From: Phycisphaerales bacterium
GTDB taxonomy: Bacteria; Planctomycetota; Phycisphaerae; Phycisphaerales; SM1A02
Reading direction: 5' to 3'
Length of the DNA stretch: 43,557 nucleotides
NCBI GenBank assembly: GCA_020345805.1
Contig: CP070772.1
Coordinates: 3,288,941-3,332,497, forward strand
Below the pieces are notes generated by a model. The model saw nothing but the letters and a program-made list of their open reading frames with translations. It had not been told where the DNA came from and did not search any database. The position numbers and the translations under genes are program-made. Shown here piece by piece: positions 1 to 7,460 of this stretch; the first letter of the stretch is position 1; each line of letters begins with the position of its first letter.

Positions 1-35
1 ATCGCCGGCGGGGCGGCGCGGCTAAAAAAGGGGGG

Positions 36-66
36 AGGTCGATTTCTGCGCGCGCAGATGGCGCAC
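36..66 (-). repeat. GC-palindromic repeat, copy 1 (inverted)
   Basis: This 31-base element, read on the minus strand, has a GTGCGC box, the core TGCGCGCGCA and then AAATCGACCT. It matches the copies at 467-497 and 553-583 with only a few differences, in the opposite orientation. Function is unknown. Confidence 0.6.
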
Positions 67-415
67 CTTGAGCCAGCCTGTGGGAGGGCGATTTTCGATT
101 TGCGAATGCCGATTTGCGATTGGCGCGACCCCCGGAAGCTCCCCTCATCGCGTCACCTGATCACCCCGTTTTGACATTTCGACGTTTCGACGTTTTCTTC
201 TCCCACCTTGTCATTCCGTTCCATTGCGCGCGCGGGCTAAGCCGCAAGCGGCCCCTCGCCGGATGCACGCTCCCTGACCATTCCCCCTCATCGCGCATCA
301 CTCATCGCTTATCACTTCTTTTTCATCTCAAAACGACAATCTGGCGCGCGCAAATGTGGATCAAACCCCCTTCACAGCCTGGAATCGCCGCTTTCGGAGC
401 GTTTTTGACCTCCAA

Positions 416-441
416 GGTTGGTCGATTCTGGCGCGCGCAAA
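416..441 (-). repeat. partial copy of the GC-palindromic repeat
   Basis: The sequence GGTCGATTCTGGCGCGCGCA is a partial, inverted relative of the 31-base repeat: the GGTCGATT half and GCGCGCGCA core are kept. A shorter fragment, CTGGCGCGCGCAAA, lies at 341-354. Both support a degenerate repeat cluster. Confidence 0.45.
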
Positions 442-466
442 GTAAACACCCCTTTGGCGCGCAAAA

Positions 467-497
467 GTGCGCGCCGTGCGCGCGCAGATTTCGACCT
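467..497 (+). repeat. GC-palindromic repeat, copy 2
   Basis: The copy has GTGCGCGCC, then GTGCGCGCGCAG and TTTCGACCT. It differs from the copy at 553-583 at two positions and lies 56 bases before it in the same direction. Confidence 0.6.
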
Positions 498-552
498 CCC
501 CCCCCCAAGGGGCGCCAGGGATGTTTTGGAGGCCGTATTCACGATCGTAAAT

Positions 553-583
553 GTGCGCGCCCTGCGCGCGCAGAAATCGACCT
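553..583 (+). repeat. GC-palindromic repeat, copy 3
   Basis: The copy has GTGCGCGCC, then CTGCGCGCGCAG and AAATCGACCT. It is the near-exact reverse complement of the element at 36-66, so the cluster contains copies in both orientations. Confidence 0.6.
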
Positions 584-823
584 GCCGCGCAGATCGACCC
601 CTTCGCCTCGCCGGATTTGCAGGATCACTCCGGCAGGCCGGGACCGGCGGGCAGGCCCGTTCGCTGCCGGTCCGACGCGCGGGGGCCGGAGGCAATTCGC
701 AGGCGGGCAACCCCGGGCCCTGCATGCGGGAAAGAGGACCGGGACCTATGGTATGTTGGTGCCGGATCGGGGCGCCGCGGGCGCTCGGCGGGTGTCAGGT
801 CGGTTCATGCCGGAGCATGCACG

Positions 824-2068
824 GTGACGGAAGAGGGCACGGAGCGACAGGCCAGTCTGCTGTTCACGGCGTTCGAGCCCAGCGGCGATGCCCACGCCGC
901 CCCGGTGATCCGCGAGCTGCTGGAGCAGAGCCCGGGATTGAAGGTCTACGCCTGGGGCGGGCCGCTGATGGAGGAGGCCGGGGCCACACTGATCGAGCGG
1001 ACCGCCGACGATGGAGCCATGGCCGCCGGGGCCTGGAGGAAGGCCTTCAGCGTCCGCAGGCAGATCAGGCGCATCGCGGACTGGTCACGAACCTATCGGG
1101 TACTGGGCTACGTGGCGGTGGACTCGCCGGCCGCGAACTTCCCCATCTGCAAGATCATGCGGAAGTCGGGCACTCGGGTAATCCACCTGGTGGCGCCGCA
1201 GTTGTGGGCGTGGGGAAGATGGCGCACGCGGAAGCTGCGCAAGGTCACGGACCTGGTGCTGTGCCTGCTGCCGTTCGAGGAGGAGTGGTTCGGGCAGCGG
1301 AACATCCCCGCGCGGTTCATTGGTCATCCGCGGATGAACCGGGCGATCAACCTCGACGATCTCCGCGAGCACATGCACGGCCTGCCGCAGGGCGCGCCGC
1401 GGGTGGCGATCTTCCCCGGCTCGCGGAGCCACGAAGTGCGGGCCAACATCGGGCTGCTCAATCACGTTTACACCGAGCTGCAGGGCCGGCATTCGGGCAT
1501 GGGCGGGGTGGTCGTCGCCGCCAATCCCAAGCTGGCGAAGATCATCCGCAGAAGGATCAGGGTCTTCCCCACCGGCCTGCACATGGTCACGGGCATGACC
1601 GACGCAACCATCGGTTGGTGCGACCTGGCCCTGGCGGTCTCCGGCACGATCACGTTAGACATCGCCCGGCAGCAGAAGCCGATGATCGGCATCTACCGGA
1701 CCGGCATCATTTCCTGGCTGCTGGGGAAGGTTCTGCTCAGAACCCGCTACTGCCTGCTTCCGAACATCATCGCCGGACGGGAGATCGTGCCGGAGTTCGT
1801 GCCCTATATCGGCGGCCCGGGCCCGATCGTGAAATTCGCCTCGCGCTACATACAGGATTCGAAGAACGCGGCGGTGCAGCGGGCGGAGCTGGCGAGGGTC
1901 TGCCAGCGGTTCATGAACAAGAAGCCGGGCCGGGACGCCGCCCGGTTTATTCTGAAGGTCGTCACCGAAGGCCAGGTGGGCGAGGCAAGCGAGTCCGATC
2001 CGCCCGCCGAATCGGTGCCCGCCGGCGATGAGCCGCCGGTCAACCCATCGTCACCTGCACCTCGTTGA
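824..2068 (+). CDS. lpxB: lipid-A-disaccharide synthase LpxB
   Basis: This enzyme joins UDP-2,3-diacylglucosamine and lipid X to form the lipid A disaccharide at the inner membrane, so the cell should make an LPS-type outer membrane. The translation keeps the GT19 landmarks in order: a FEPSGDAHAA block near the N terminus (GExSGD motif), PQLWAWGRWR, IGHPRMN, PGSRSHEVR, the AVSGTITLDIA block with a following GIYRTG, and LLPNIIAGREIVPEFV. I chose the GTG at 824 because the product (414 residues) then starts just before the conserved N-terminal block, whereas the frame continues open upstream into repeat DNA with no homology-like sequence. The 3' end overlaps the convergent GH94 gene by 29 bases. 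No other lipid A gene is in the window. Confidence 0.93.
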   Translation: MTEEGTERQASLLFTAFEPSGDAHAAPVIRELLEQSPGLKVYAWGGPLMEEAGATLIERTADDGAMAAGAWRKAFSVRRQIRRIADWSRTYRVLGYVAVDSPAANFPICKIMRKSGTRVIHLVAPQLWAWGRWRTRKLRKVTDLVLCLLPFEEEWFGQRNIPARFIGHPRMNRAINLDDLREHMHGLPQGAPRVAIFPGSRSHEVRANIGLLNHVYTELQGRHSGMGGVVVAANPKLAKIIRRRIRVFPTGLHMVTGMTDATIGWCDLALAVSGTITLDIARQQKPMIGIYRTGIISWLLGKVLLRTRYCLLPNIIAGREIVPEFVPYIGGPGPIVKFASRYIQDSKNAAVQRAELARVCQRFMNKKPGRDAARFILKVVTEGQVGEASESDPPAESVPAGDEPPVNPSSPAPR

Positions 2069-4463
2069 TGGAACCCGCAGGCTGCGGCGAAATCCACTGC
2101 CCCACCACCACCGTCCCGTTCAGCAGGACCGATCTGACGCCCTTCTCCACGCCGAGGGGATTGGTGACGGAAATCCGATAGGTGGCCCCGCGCCACTTGC
2201 GGGTGACCTGGAACTCTTCCCATTCCTTCGGTATGCAGGGATCGATGATGAGCCCGTCGATGGTCGGGTGCACTCCCAGAATCCAGCGGGTGGCAGCGCG
2301 GAGGAACCATCCGGCCGATCCGGTCAGCCAGGGATGCCTCGCCCGGCCGTGCAGCTCGTGCGCCTTTCCCATGATGAACTGGCAGTAGGAGTACGGTTCG
2401 GCCTGGCGAGTTTCGATGATGTCGTTCTGCTCGCAGGGCAGCATCGCGCGGTAGTACTCGAACGCCCGATCACCCCGGCCGAGGATGCACTCGGCAATCA
2501 CCGCCCACGTATTGGCGTGGCTGAAGATGGATCCGTTTTCCTTTACGCCGGGATAGACGCGGGTGATGAAGCCGACCTCGTCATCCGGCTTCGTGTACGC
2601 GGGCCACATCAGGTGCAGTCCGTAAGGTGTGAACAGGTGCTTGCGGACGGCGTCCATACCTTGCCGGCCGCGGTCTTCATCGGCCAGGCCGGAGCAGACG
2701 GCCCAGGTCTGGGCGTTGAGGAAGAGCTTTCCCTGCCGGTCCGCGGCGGTTCCGATCTCCCTTCCCGCGGCGGAGAAGCCGCGCAGGAACCATTTGCCGT
2801 CCCACAGTACGCGCTCGCACGCCTGCTCGACCTTCTCGGCCATCGTCCGGTACTTGCGGGCGTCCGTTGCGTACTTGCGCAGATCGGTGGTGTGGGCCAG
2901 GAATTCGGCAAGCTCCACGAATTCGAGCAGCGTCCAGTGGTGGAGGAAAGAGACCATTGCGCTCTCTCCGTCGCCGAGGTGGAGGCAATCGTTCCAGTCG
3001 GCGCGCAGACCTTTACAGATGCGTTTTTCCCCGACGTGCTTCGCCGAGAAATCCAGGGCGAGCTTCATATGCTCATAGACGGTTTCGGATCCCCGGTCGG
3101 CGAAGGGCACCACCTGATCGAGAAAGCCTGTATCACCCGTTTCCTTCAGGTATTCGCAGATCGCCGCGACCAGCCAGAGGGCATCGTCGGAGCAGACATC
3201 ACTCAGATCCTTGACGTTGATTGGTTTCGCACTCGTTGTGGACGGCAGGATGGTCGGAAGGCCGGGATTCTCCGCGGCGTGATTTCCGGGCGTGAGCGGA
3301 TCAAAAAGGTGCAGACCGAAGCCGGCGGAGGTCTGGCCCTGGAGCAATTCGATCAGTCGCTGCTTCGCGCGGTTCGGACTGCTGTGCACGACGTTCATCG
3401 CGTCCTGGGCGGTGTCGCGGAAGCCGAGGCCGGTCCGTCCCCCCACTTCGATGAACGAAGCGAAACGCGACCACGTCGCGCAGGTCTGGGCCTGGTACGG
3501 GTTCCAGACGTTGATCATGGTGTTCATGCCGTCGTGCGGCGTGTCACACTGCAGTACCGACAACTTCTCATCCCAGTACGCGCGCAGGCGGGCGAACGCC
3601 TTGTCCACGTTCGCCAGGCTCGAGTACCTCCTTCTGATGCTCGTGCCGATCTTCTTGCGGGGGCCCATCCCGAGCATGAAGATGAGGCGGATTTCTCCGC
3701 CCGGTTTCAGACGACAGCGCTTATGGAGCGCGCCGCAGTGGTTTCCCGTAAGCCGGGCACTGTCGGAGCACTTGCCGCGCTCGACCGCGATCGGGTCCGT
3801 CTCCGTGCGATAGGGCCCGATGAACTCTTCGCGTACGCAGTCGTAACTGTCCGGCTCGAAGCTGGAGGCGAAGAAGTGTTGCATCCCCGGCGCATAGTGA
3901 AAGTCGCACTCGATGATGCCGTTTCGGCAGCTCGCCCCGGAGGCATAGAGGCCCATCTGGAAGTCCTGGTTGTCCAGGTCGACGTTGTGCAGCGAGAACT
4001 CGATATAGGAAAACACGCTGATCGATCGCCGGCGGCGGGTCTTGTTGGCGATGCGCACATCCCACAATTCAACATCATCCCCCAAGGGAATGAACACGCG
4101 CTGACTTGCTTCGATCCCGCGGTACCGGCACTTGAAGATCGAATACGACAGGCCGTGGCGGCATTCGTACTTCGCCTTATCAAGATCGTTGCCCACAGGC
4201 TGCCAGGAGACCGACCAGTATTCGCCCGTCTGATCATCGCGCAGGTAGACGTAACGGCCGGGGCGGTCGAGGGGAACGCCGTTGGGCCTGAACCGCGTGA
4301 TCCGACCGTGTTGGGCGCTCCTGAAGAACGAGTAGCCGCCCGCGTTGTGCGACAGCACCGTGCACATGCTCTCCAGGCCGAGATAGTTGGTCCACGACAC
4401 CGGCACATCAGCGCGGTCGATCACATACTCGCGATTCTCGTTGTCGAAGTATCCGTACTTCAT
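2040..4463 (-). CDS. GH94 glycoside phosphorylase, probably cellobiose phosphorylase
   Basis: The 807-residue product matches the length and architecture of GH94 cellobiose phosphorylases, which split cellobiose with phosphate into glucose 1-phosphate and glucose in the cytoplasm. The N-terminal beta-sandwich begins MKYGYFDNENREYVI; the (alpha/alpha)6 barrel carries LGFRDTAQD (about 346-354) and RADWNDCLHL, whose Asp489 lines up with the general acid known in this family. Later blocks such as GVKENGSIFSHANTW (639-653) and the PSYCQF-like EPYSYCQF also fit. There is no signal peptide. An AGGAG lies 9 bases before the ATG. Chitobiose or cellodextrin phosphorylase is the main alternative; the DWNDCL wording favours cellobiose. 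No cellulase or sugar transporter is nearby. Confidence 0.87.
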   Translation of the reverse strand: MKYGYFDNENREYVIDRADVPVSWTNYLGLESMCTVLSHNAGGYSFFRSAQHGRITRFRPNGVPLDRPGRYVYLRDDQTGEYWSVSWQPVGNDLDKAKYECRHGLSYSIFKCRYRGIEASQRVFIPLGDDVELWDVRIANKTRRRRSISVFSYIEFSLHNVDLDNQDFQMGLYASGASCRNGIIECDFHYAPGMQHFFASSFEPDSYDCVREEFIGPYRTETDPIAVERGKCSDSARLTGNHCGALHKRCRLKPGGEIRLIFMLGMGPRKKIGTSIRRRYSSLANVDKAFARLRAYWDEKLSVLQCDTPHDGMNTMINVWNPYQAQTCATWSRFASFIEVGGRTGLGFRDTAQDAMNVVHSSPNRAKQRLIELLQGQTSAGFGLHLFDPLTPGNHAAENPGLPTILPSTTSAKPINVKDLSDVCSDDALWLVAAICEYLKETGDTGFLDQVVPFADRGSETVYEHMKLALDFSAKHVGEKRICKGLRADWNDCLHLGDGESAMVSFLHHWTLLEFVELAEFLAHTTDLRKYATDARKYRTMAEKVEQACERVLWDGKWFLRGFSAAGREIGTAADRQGKLFLNAQTWAVCSGLADEDRGRQGMDAVRKHLFTPYGLHLMWPAYTKPDDEVGFITRVYPGVKENGSIFSHANTWAVIAECILGRGDRAFEYYRAMLPCEQNDIIETRQAEPYSYCQFIMGKAHELHGRARHPWLTGSAGWFLRAATRWILGVHPTIDGLIIDPCIPKEWEEFQVTRKWRGATYRISVTNPLGVEKGVRSVLLNGTVVVGQWISPQPAGSINEVQVTMG

Positions 4464-4496
4464 CGGAGATCTCCTGTCGGCCGGAGTGTACCCGCC

Positions 4497-5144
4497 CTAC
4501 AGGTGGCGCACACCGTAGAGGGCCAGTGTGCACACGCCGTTGCCCAGCCGATCGGCGATGGGAACCGTGCGGATGCTCGGGGCGGTGATGGGCAGGCCGC
4601 GCTTGAGGCATCGTTGCTGCCAGATGTCCAGATCGTGCTCGGCGACCTCCGGATCGCGGACGAGAAGCACGATGAGCAGCCCCGCGTGGAGTATGCCCTC
4701 GTCCTTGCTCAGCTTCGTCACGTCCTGGCGCACGGTCGAGAGCAGTTGCGAGGCATAGTTGCGGTTGGGGCCCTCCAGGGTGAACTGGGCCACGACCTTC
4801 GCCTCCAGCCAGAACGCATCCTCGAGTTCCACCGCATCCGGCGAATCGAACAATGTGGCTTTGGCGTCTGATTCGCGAAGCGGCAAGCCGTCGGGAGTGA
4901 GGACGAAATCACACCGCTCGCCTTCGCTTTCCTTTCGCCTGGGCCGGTCCGCCGGGTAGCGCTGCTCGCGGTGCACGCCGTAGCCGCCCTCAATCAGGGC
5001 ATCAGCGAGAATCGGGTGCAATTCGAGCTCCTCCAGGGCATCGAGCCCGTACACCGCGTGCTCGGCATCGAGCTGCGCGTTGCGCTGCCGGAGCCCGGAT
5101 TCGAGCGCATCGGCGATGTCGGCAATCGACCACATCGGGTGCAT
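4497..5144 (-). CDS. hypothetical protein with PD-(D/E)XK nuclease-like signature
   Basis: I do not recognise the family. The 215-residue product (from the ATG at 5144) has the order of elements seen in PD-(D/E)XK folds: an acidic first helix (ELHPILADALIEGGY, about 41-55), a strand with Asp79 in CDFVL, then a strand with Glu114 and Lys116 in FWLEAKVV, followed by a helix rich in polar residues (QLLSTVRQDVTKLSKDEG). It looks soluble. A GTG at 5180 in frame would add 12 residues, but it lies inside a perfect hairpin, so I prefer 5144. The gene sits alone between GH94 and a transporter, 33 bases from the GH94 start and in the same direction. A nuclease-like role is inferred; the fold could be inactive or used only for binding. 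Confidence 0.6.
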   Translation of the reverse strand: MHPMWSIADIADALESGLRQRNAQLDAEHAVYGLDALEELELHPILADALIEGGYGVHREQRYPADRPRRKESEGERCDFVLTPDGLPLRESDAKATLFDSPDAVELEDAFWLEAKVVAQFTLEGPNRNYASQLLSTVRQDVTKLSKDEGILHAGLLIVLLVRDPEVAEHDLDIWQQRCLKRGLPITAPSIRTVPIADRLGNGVCTLALYGVRHL

Positions 5145-5170
5145 GATACGGGCGGCAATCGCGAAACGGA

Positions 5171-5201
5171 CGAAGCCCACGTTGAATCAACGTGGGCTTC
5201 G
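5171..5201 (-). terminator. perfect 13-bp hairpin between two minus-strand genes
   Basis: CGAAGCCCACGTT and its exact complement AACGTGGGCTTCG flank a 5-base loop. The hairpin lies 30 bases after the stop of the AGCS transporter gene, where a terminator is expected, and just before the start of the nuclease-like gene. The T-tract that follows is weak (TCCGTTTCG), so it may be a terminator, an attenuator or an mRNA-stabilising stem. Confidence 0.6.
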
Positions 5202-5230
5202 ACGCTCACTCAGATTCGCGGGCCCGTCGA

Positions 5231-7333
5231 TCAGTCCTTCTCGACATCGTGCCCGGAGATGACATCTTCAAGCGGCGGCGCGCCGTGGGGGCGGAACTCG
5301 CCGGCCAGCAGTTGCCGGTCGTACTTGGCCAGGCAGCGCACGGCCAGGAATCCCAGGAACACCACGATGGGGATGTTGGACCACAGCATCGCCCCGGTGC
5401 CGACGTCCATGAGGTTCTCCATGTCGCGGGTATCGCTGATCCATCCCGCGGCGAAGATGATCGCCGCGAGGTAGATGAACTTGTACCAGATGACGCTCTT
5501 CTGGCCGATCATGTAGATCATGCCCTGCTCGCCGTAGTAACTCCAGGAGATCATGGTGGAGAGGGCAAACAGCCAGGCCGCGATGGGCAGGAGGATTTTC
5601 CCCAGTCCCGGGAACTGGCGGTCGAAGGCGTGGGCGGTCAGCGAAGCGCCGTTGTAGTCGCGCCACATTCCCGCATCCTCCACGAGCATGGGCTCGGCAT
5701 TCGAAGCGAGCGTGCCCCAGTCGATGGTTACCGTGTAATCCGCGCCGGAGCCTTCCAGCACTGCGTGACCCAAAAGTTTCCATCGATCGAACGACGCGGT
5801 CGAGCTGTACTTGTTCGAGTCGTCGTTACGATCCGCCTGGACAATGGTGAACACGTCGCCGAGGTGCTTCCAGAGGAACTGCTTGTCCTGGGGTATGTCC
5901 ACGGGTCTCGGGGCGGTCAGCAACCCCCACATCGGCCTGTCATCGGTCGGATCATCGTTGCCCCCGTCATCCACGGCCCGTGCTGCCGGCGGTATGGCGG
6001 CGATCGTGCCGATCGAGAAATCTTCCCGCTCCAGTTCTCCGCGAACCATGACGGCCAACGATCCGTTCGTCGGAGCACTGAAGGCGCTGTACGTACCCCA
6101 CTTCACGATGAGGCGACCGTCATCGTCGGTGTCGAGCTCTCCGTTGAGGCGTGAGCTTGCGGGTGGGAGGCCGACGCCGGTGTCCGGCGGAGTCACTTCC
6201 AGGTACACCTCCATGCCGTCCTCCGCCTCGTCCGTGGCGTTCTGCAGCACGCTGTCGTCGAACGCGAAGGCCGGCGAAACAACCGGGGGAGTATCGAATT
6301 TCAGAAGCGGGCCGCGATTCCAGGTGCCGGTGGTGAGGATAACCAGGCCGGTGAGAGTGCAGATGCACAGCGTGTCGATGAACGGCCCGATGCCGCCGAT
6401 GATTCCCTCGCGGGCGGGCTCGTCGGTCTTGGCCGCGGCGTGGGCGATGGGGGCCGAGCCCTGGCCGGCTTCGTTTGAGAACAGCGCTCGTCGCAGCCCC
6501 TGACTGAAGGCCCAGCCGGCCGTGCCGCCCAGGAACGCCCCGCCCGCCTCGGAGGAGGAGAACGCGCTCTTGAAGATCAACGCAAACATGGAGGGGATTT
6601 CGGGCACGTGCATGATGAGTACGGCAAATGCGGCAATCACGTAAAGGACGCACATGAACGGGACGAGTTTGCCCGCCACCTGCCCTATGCGCTTGATCCC
6701 CCCGATGATGACCAGCCCGACCAGCAGGGCGAGAATGATGCCCGAGACGAGCGGGTGAACATCCCAGAAATCCCGGGAGAGGTTCGCGACGTTCCAGGAC
6801 TGGAACATATTGCCGCCCGTGACAGCGCTGATGAGCAGGGTGATGCAGAAGAAGCCGGCGAATGCGCGCCCGAATATCTTCCACAGGCCGCCCTTGCTCG
6901 CGACAACCTTCTCGACGACCCACATCGCCCCGCCATGGGGGTTGTCGGGATCTTCGATGTTACGGTACATCTGGGAGAGTGTGATCTCGACGGTCTTCAG
7001 GGCCATTCCGAAGACGCCGGTGAGCCACATCCAGACCATCGCCCCCGGGCCGCCCGCAGCGATGGCCAGGGCCACGCCTCCGATGTTCCCCAGACCGATG
7101 GTCGCCGAGAGCGCCGCCGAAAGAGCCTGGAAGTGGTTGATCGCCCCGGGGTCGTCCGGATCGTCGTATTTGCCGCGGATGACCGCGATGCCGTGTGTCA
7201 TCGCGCGGTACTGACCGAACTTGGTCCAGATGGTAAAGAGCAGCCCGGCAAAGAGCAGTCCGAAAAACGTCCACGGCCCCCAGAGCAGGTCCCCGCCGAT
7301 CCAGGCGGTGATTTCGAAGAACTTCTCAAGCAT
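5231..7333 (-). CDS. sodium:alanine symporter family (AGCS) transporter with a large inserted domain
   Basis: The protein should import alanine, glycine or a similar amino acid with Na+ across the inner membrane. AGCS hallmarks are clear: QALSAALSATIGLGNIGGVA (about 69-88), the GMALKTVEITL block, GTAGWAFSQGLRRALFSNEAG (271-290) and FALSTMISWSYYGEQ (about 589-603). Usual members have 450-540 residues; this one has 700. The excess is a hydrophilic stretch at about 340-560, between the helix ending TTGTWN and the conserved GASLTAHAF, rich in Asp, Gly, Pro and Ser and without membrane segments. It should lie outside the cytoplasmic membrane. The gene follows the NSS transporter by 127 bases in the same direction and could be co-transcribed. 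Transport class is sure; substrate is not. Confidence 0.9.
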   Translation of the reverse strand: MLEKFFEITAWIGGDLLWGPWTFFGLLFAGLLFTIWTKFGQYRAMTHGIAVIRGKYDDPDDPGAINHFQALSAALSATIGLGNIGGVALAIAAGGPGAMVWMWLTGVFGMALKTVEITLSQMYRNIEDPDNPHGGAMWVVEKVVASKGGLWKIFGRAFAGFFCITLLISAVTGGNMFQSWNVANLSRDFWDVHPLVSGIILALLVGLVIIGGIKRIGQVAGKLVPFMCVLYVIAAFAVLIMHVPEIPSMFALIFKSAFSSSEAGGAFLGGTAGWAFSQGLRRALFSNEAGQGSAPIAHAAAKTDEPAREGIIGGIGPFIDTLCICTLTGLVILTTGTWNRGPLLKFDTPPVVSPAFAFDDSVLQNATDEAEDGMEVYLEVTPPDTGVGLPPASSRLNGELDTDDDGRLIVKWGTYSAFSAPTNGSLAVMVRGELEREDFSIGTIAAIPPAARAVDDGGNDDPTDDRPMWGLLTAPRPVDIPQDKQFLWKHLGDVFTIVQADRNDDSNKYSSTASFDRWKLLGHAVLEGSGADYTVTIDWGTLASNAEPMLVEDAGMWRDYNGASLTAHAFDRQFPGLGKILLPIAAWLFALSTMISWSYYGEQGMIYMIGQKSVIWYKFIYLAAIIFAAGWISDTRDMENLMDVGTGAMLWSNIPIVVFLGFLAVRCLAKYDRQLLAGEFRPHGAPPLEDVISGHDVEKD

Positions 7334-7460
7334 GATTCGCCTCGCTACGTGGGGTGGATAGGTCCGTTCAGCATAACCGAGTCTTCATCGCTGCGCCCGT
7401 CAGGCCCGGGTCCGAAACCGGGAAGAGGTGTACGGGCCGCGCTCCTTCGGTGCGATTCGG

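Larger units (their letters stand above)
1..823. other. gene-free leader region with GC-palindromic repeats
   Basis: I see no credible protein gene in this stretch. Open frames run through it in several phases, but their translations are Arg/Pro/Ala-rich with no recognisable domain, which is what random high-GC DNA gives. It contains several copies of a repeat built on the palindromic core TGCGCGCGCA, listed separately. The last part, roughly 590-823, is the upstream region of lpxB. I did not find a convincing promoter. Confidence 0.6.

Noticed and set aside
418..2031. Plus-strand open frame of 537 codons across the lpxB region
   Set aside because: Gly/Arg/Ala-rich shadow of lpxB in another frame.
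2028..4871. Plus-strand open frame of 947 codons
   Set aside because: It lies antisense to the GH94 gene and its translation has no recognisable domain; it is kept open by codon bias of the real gene.
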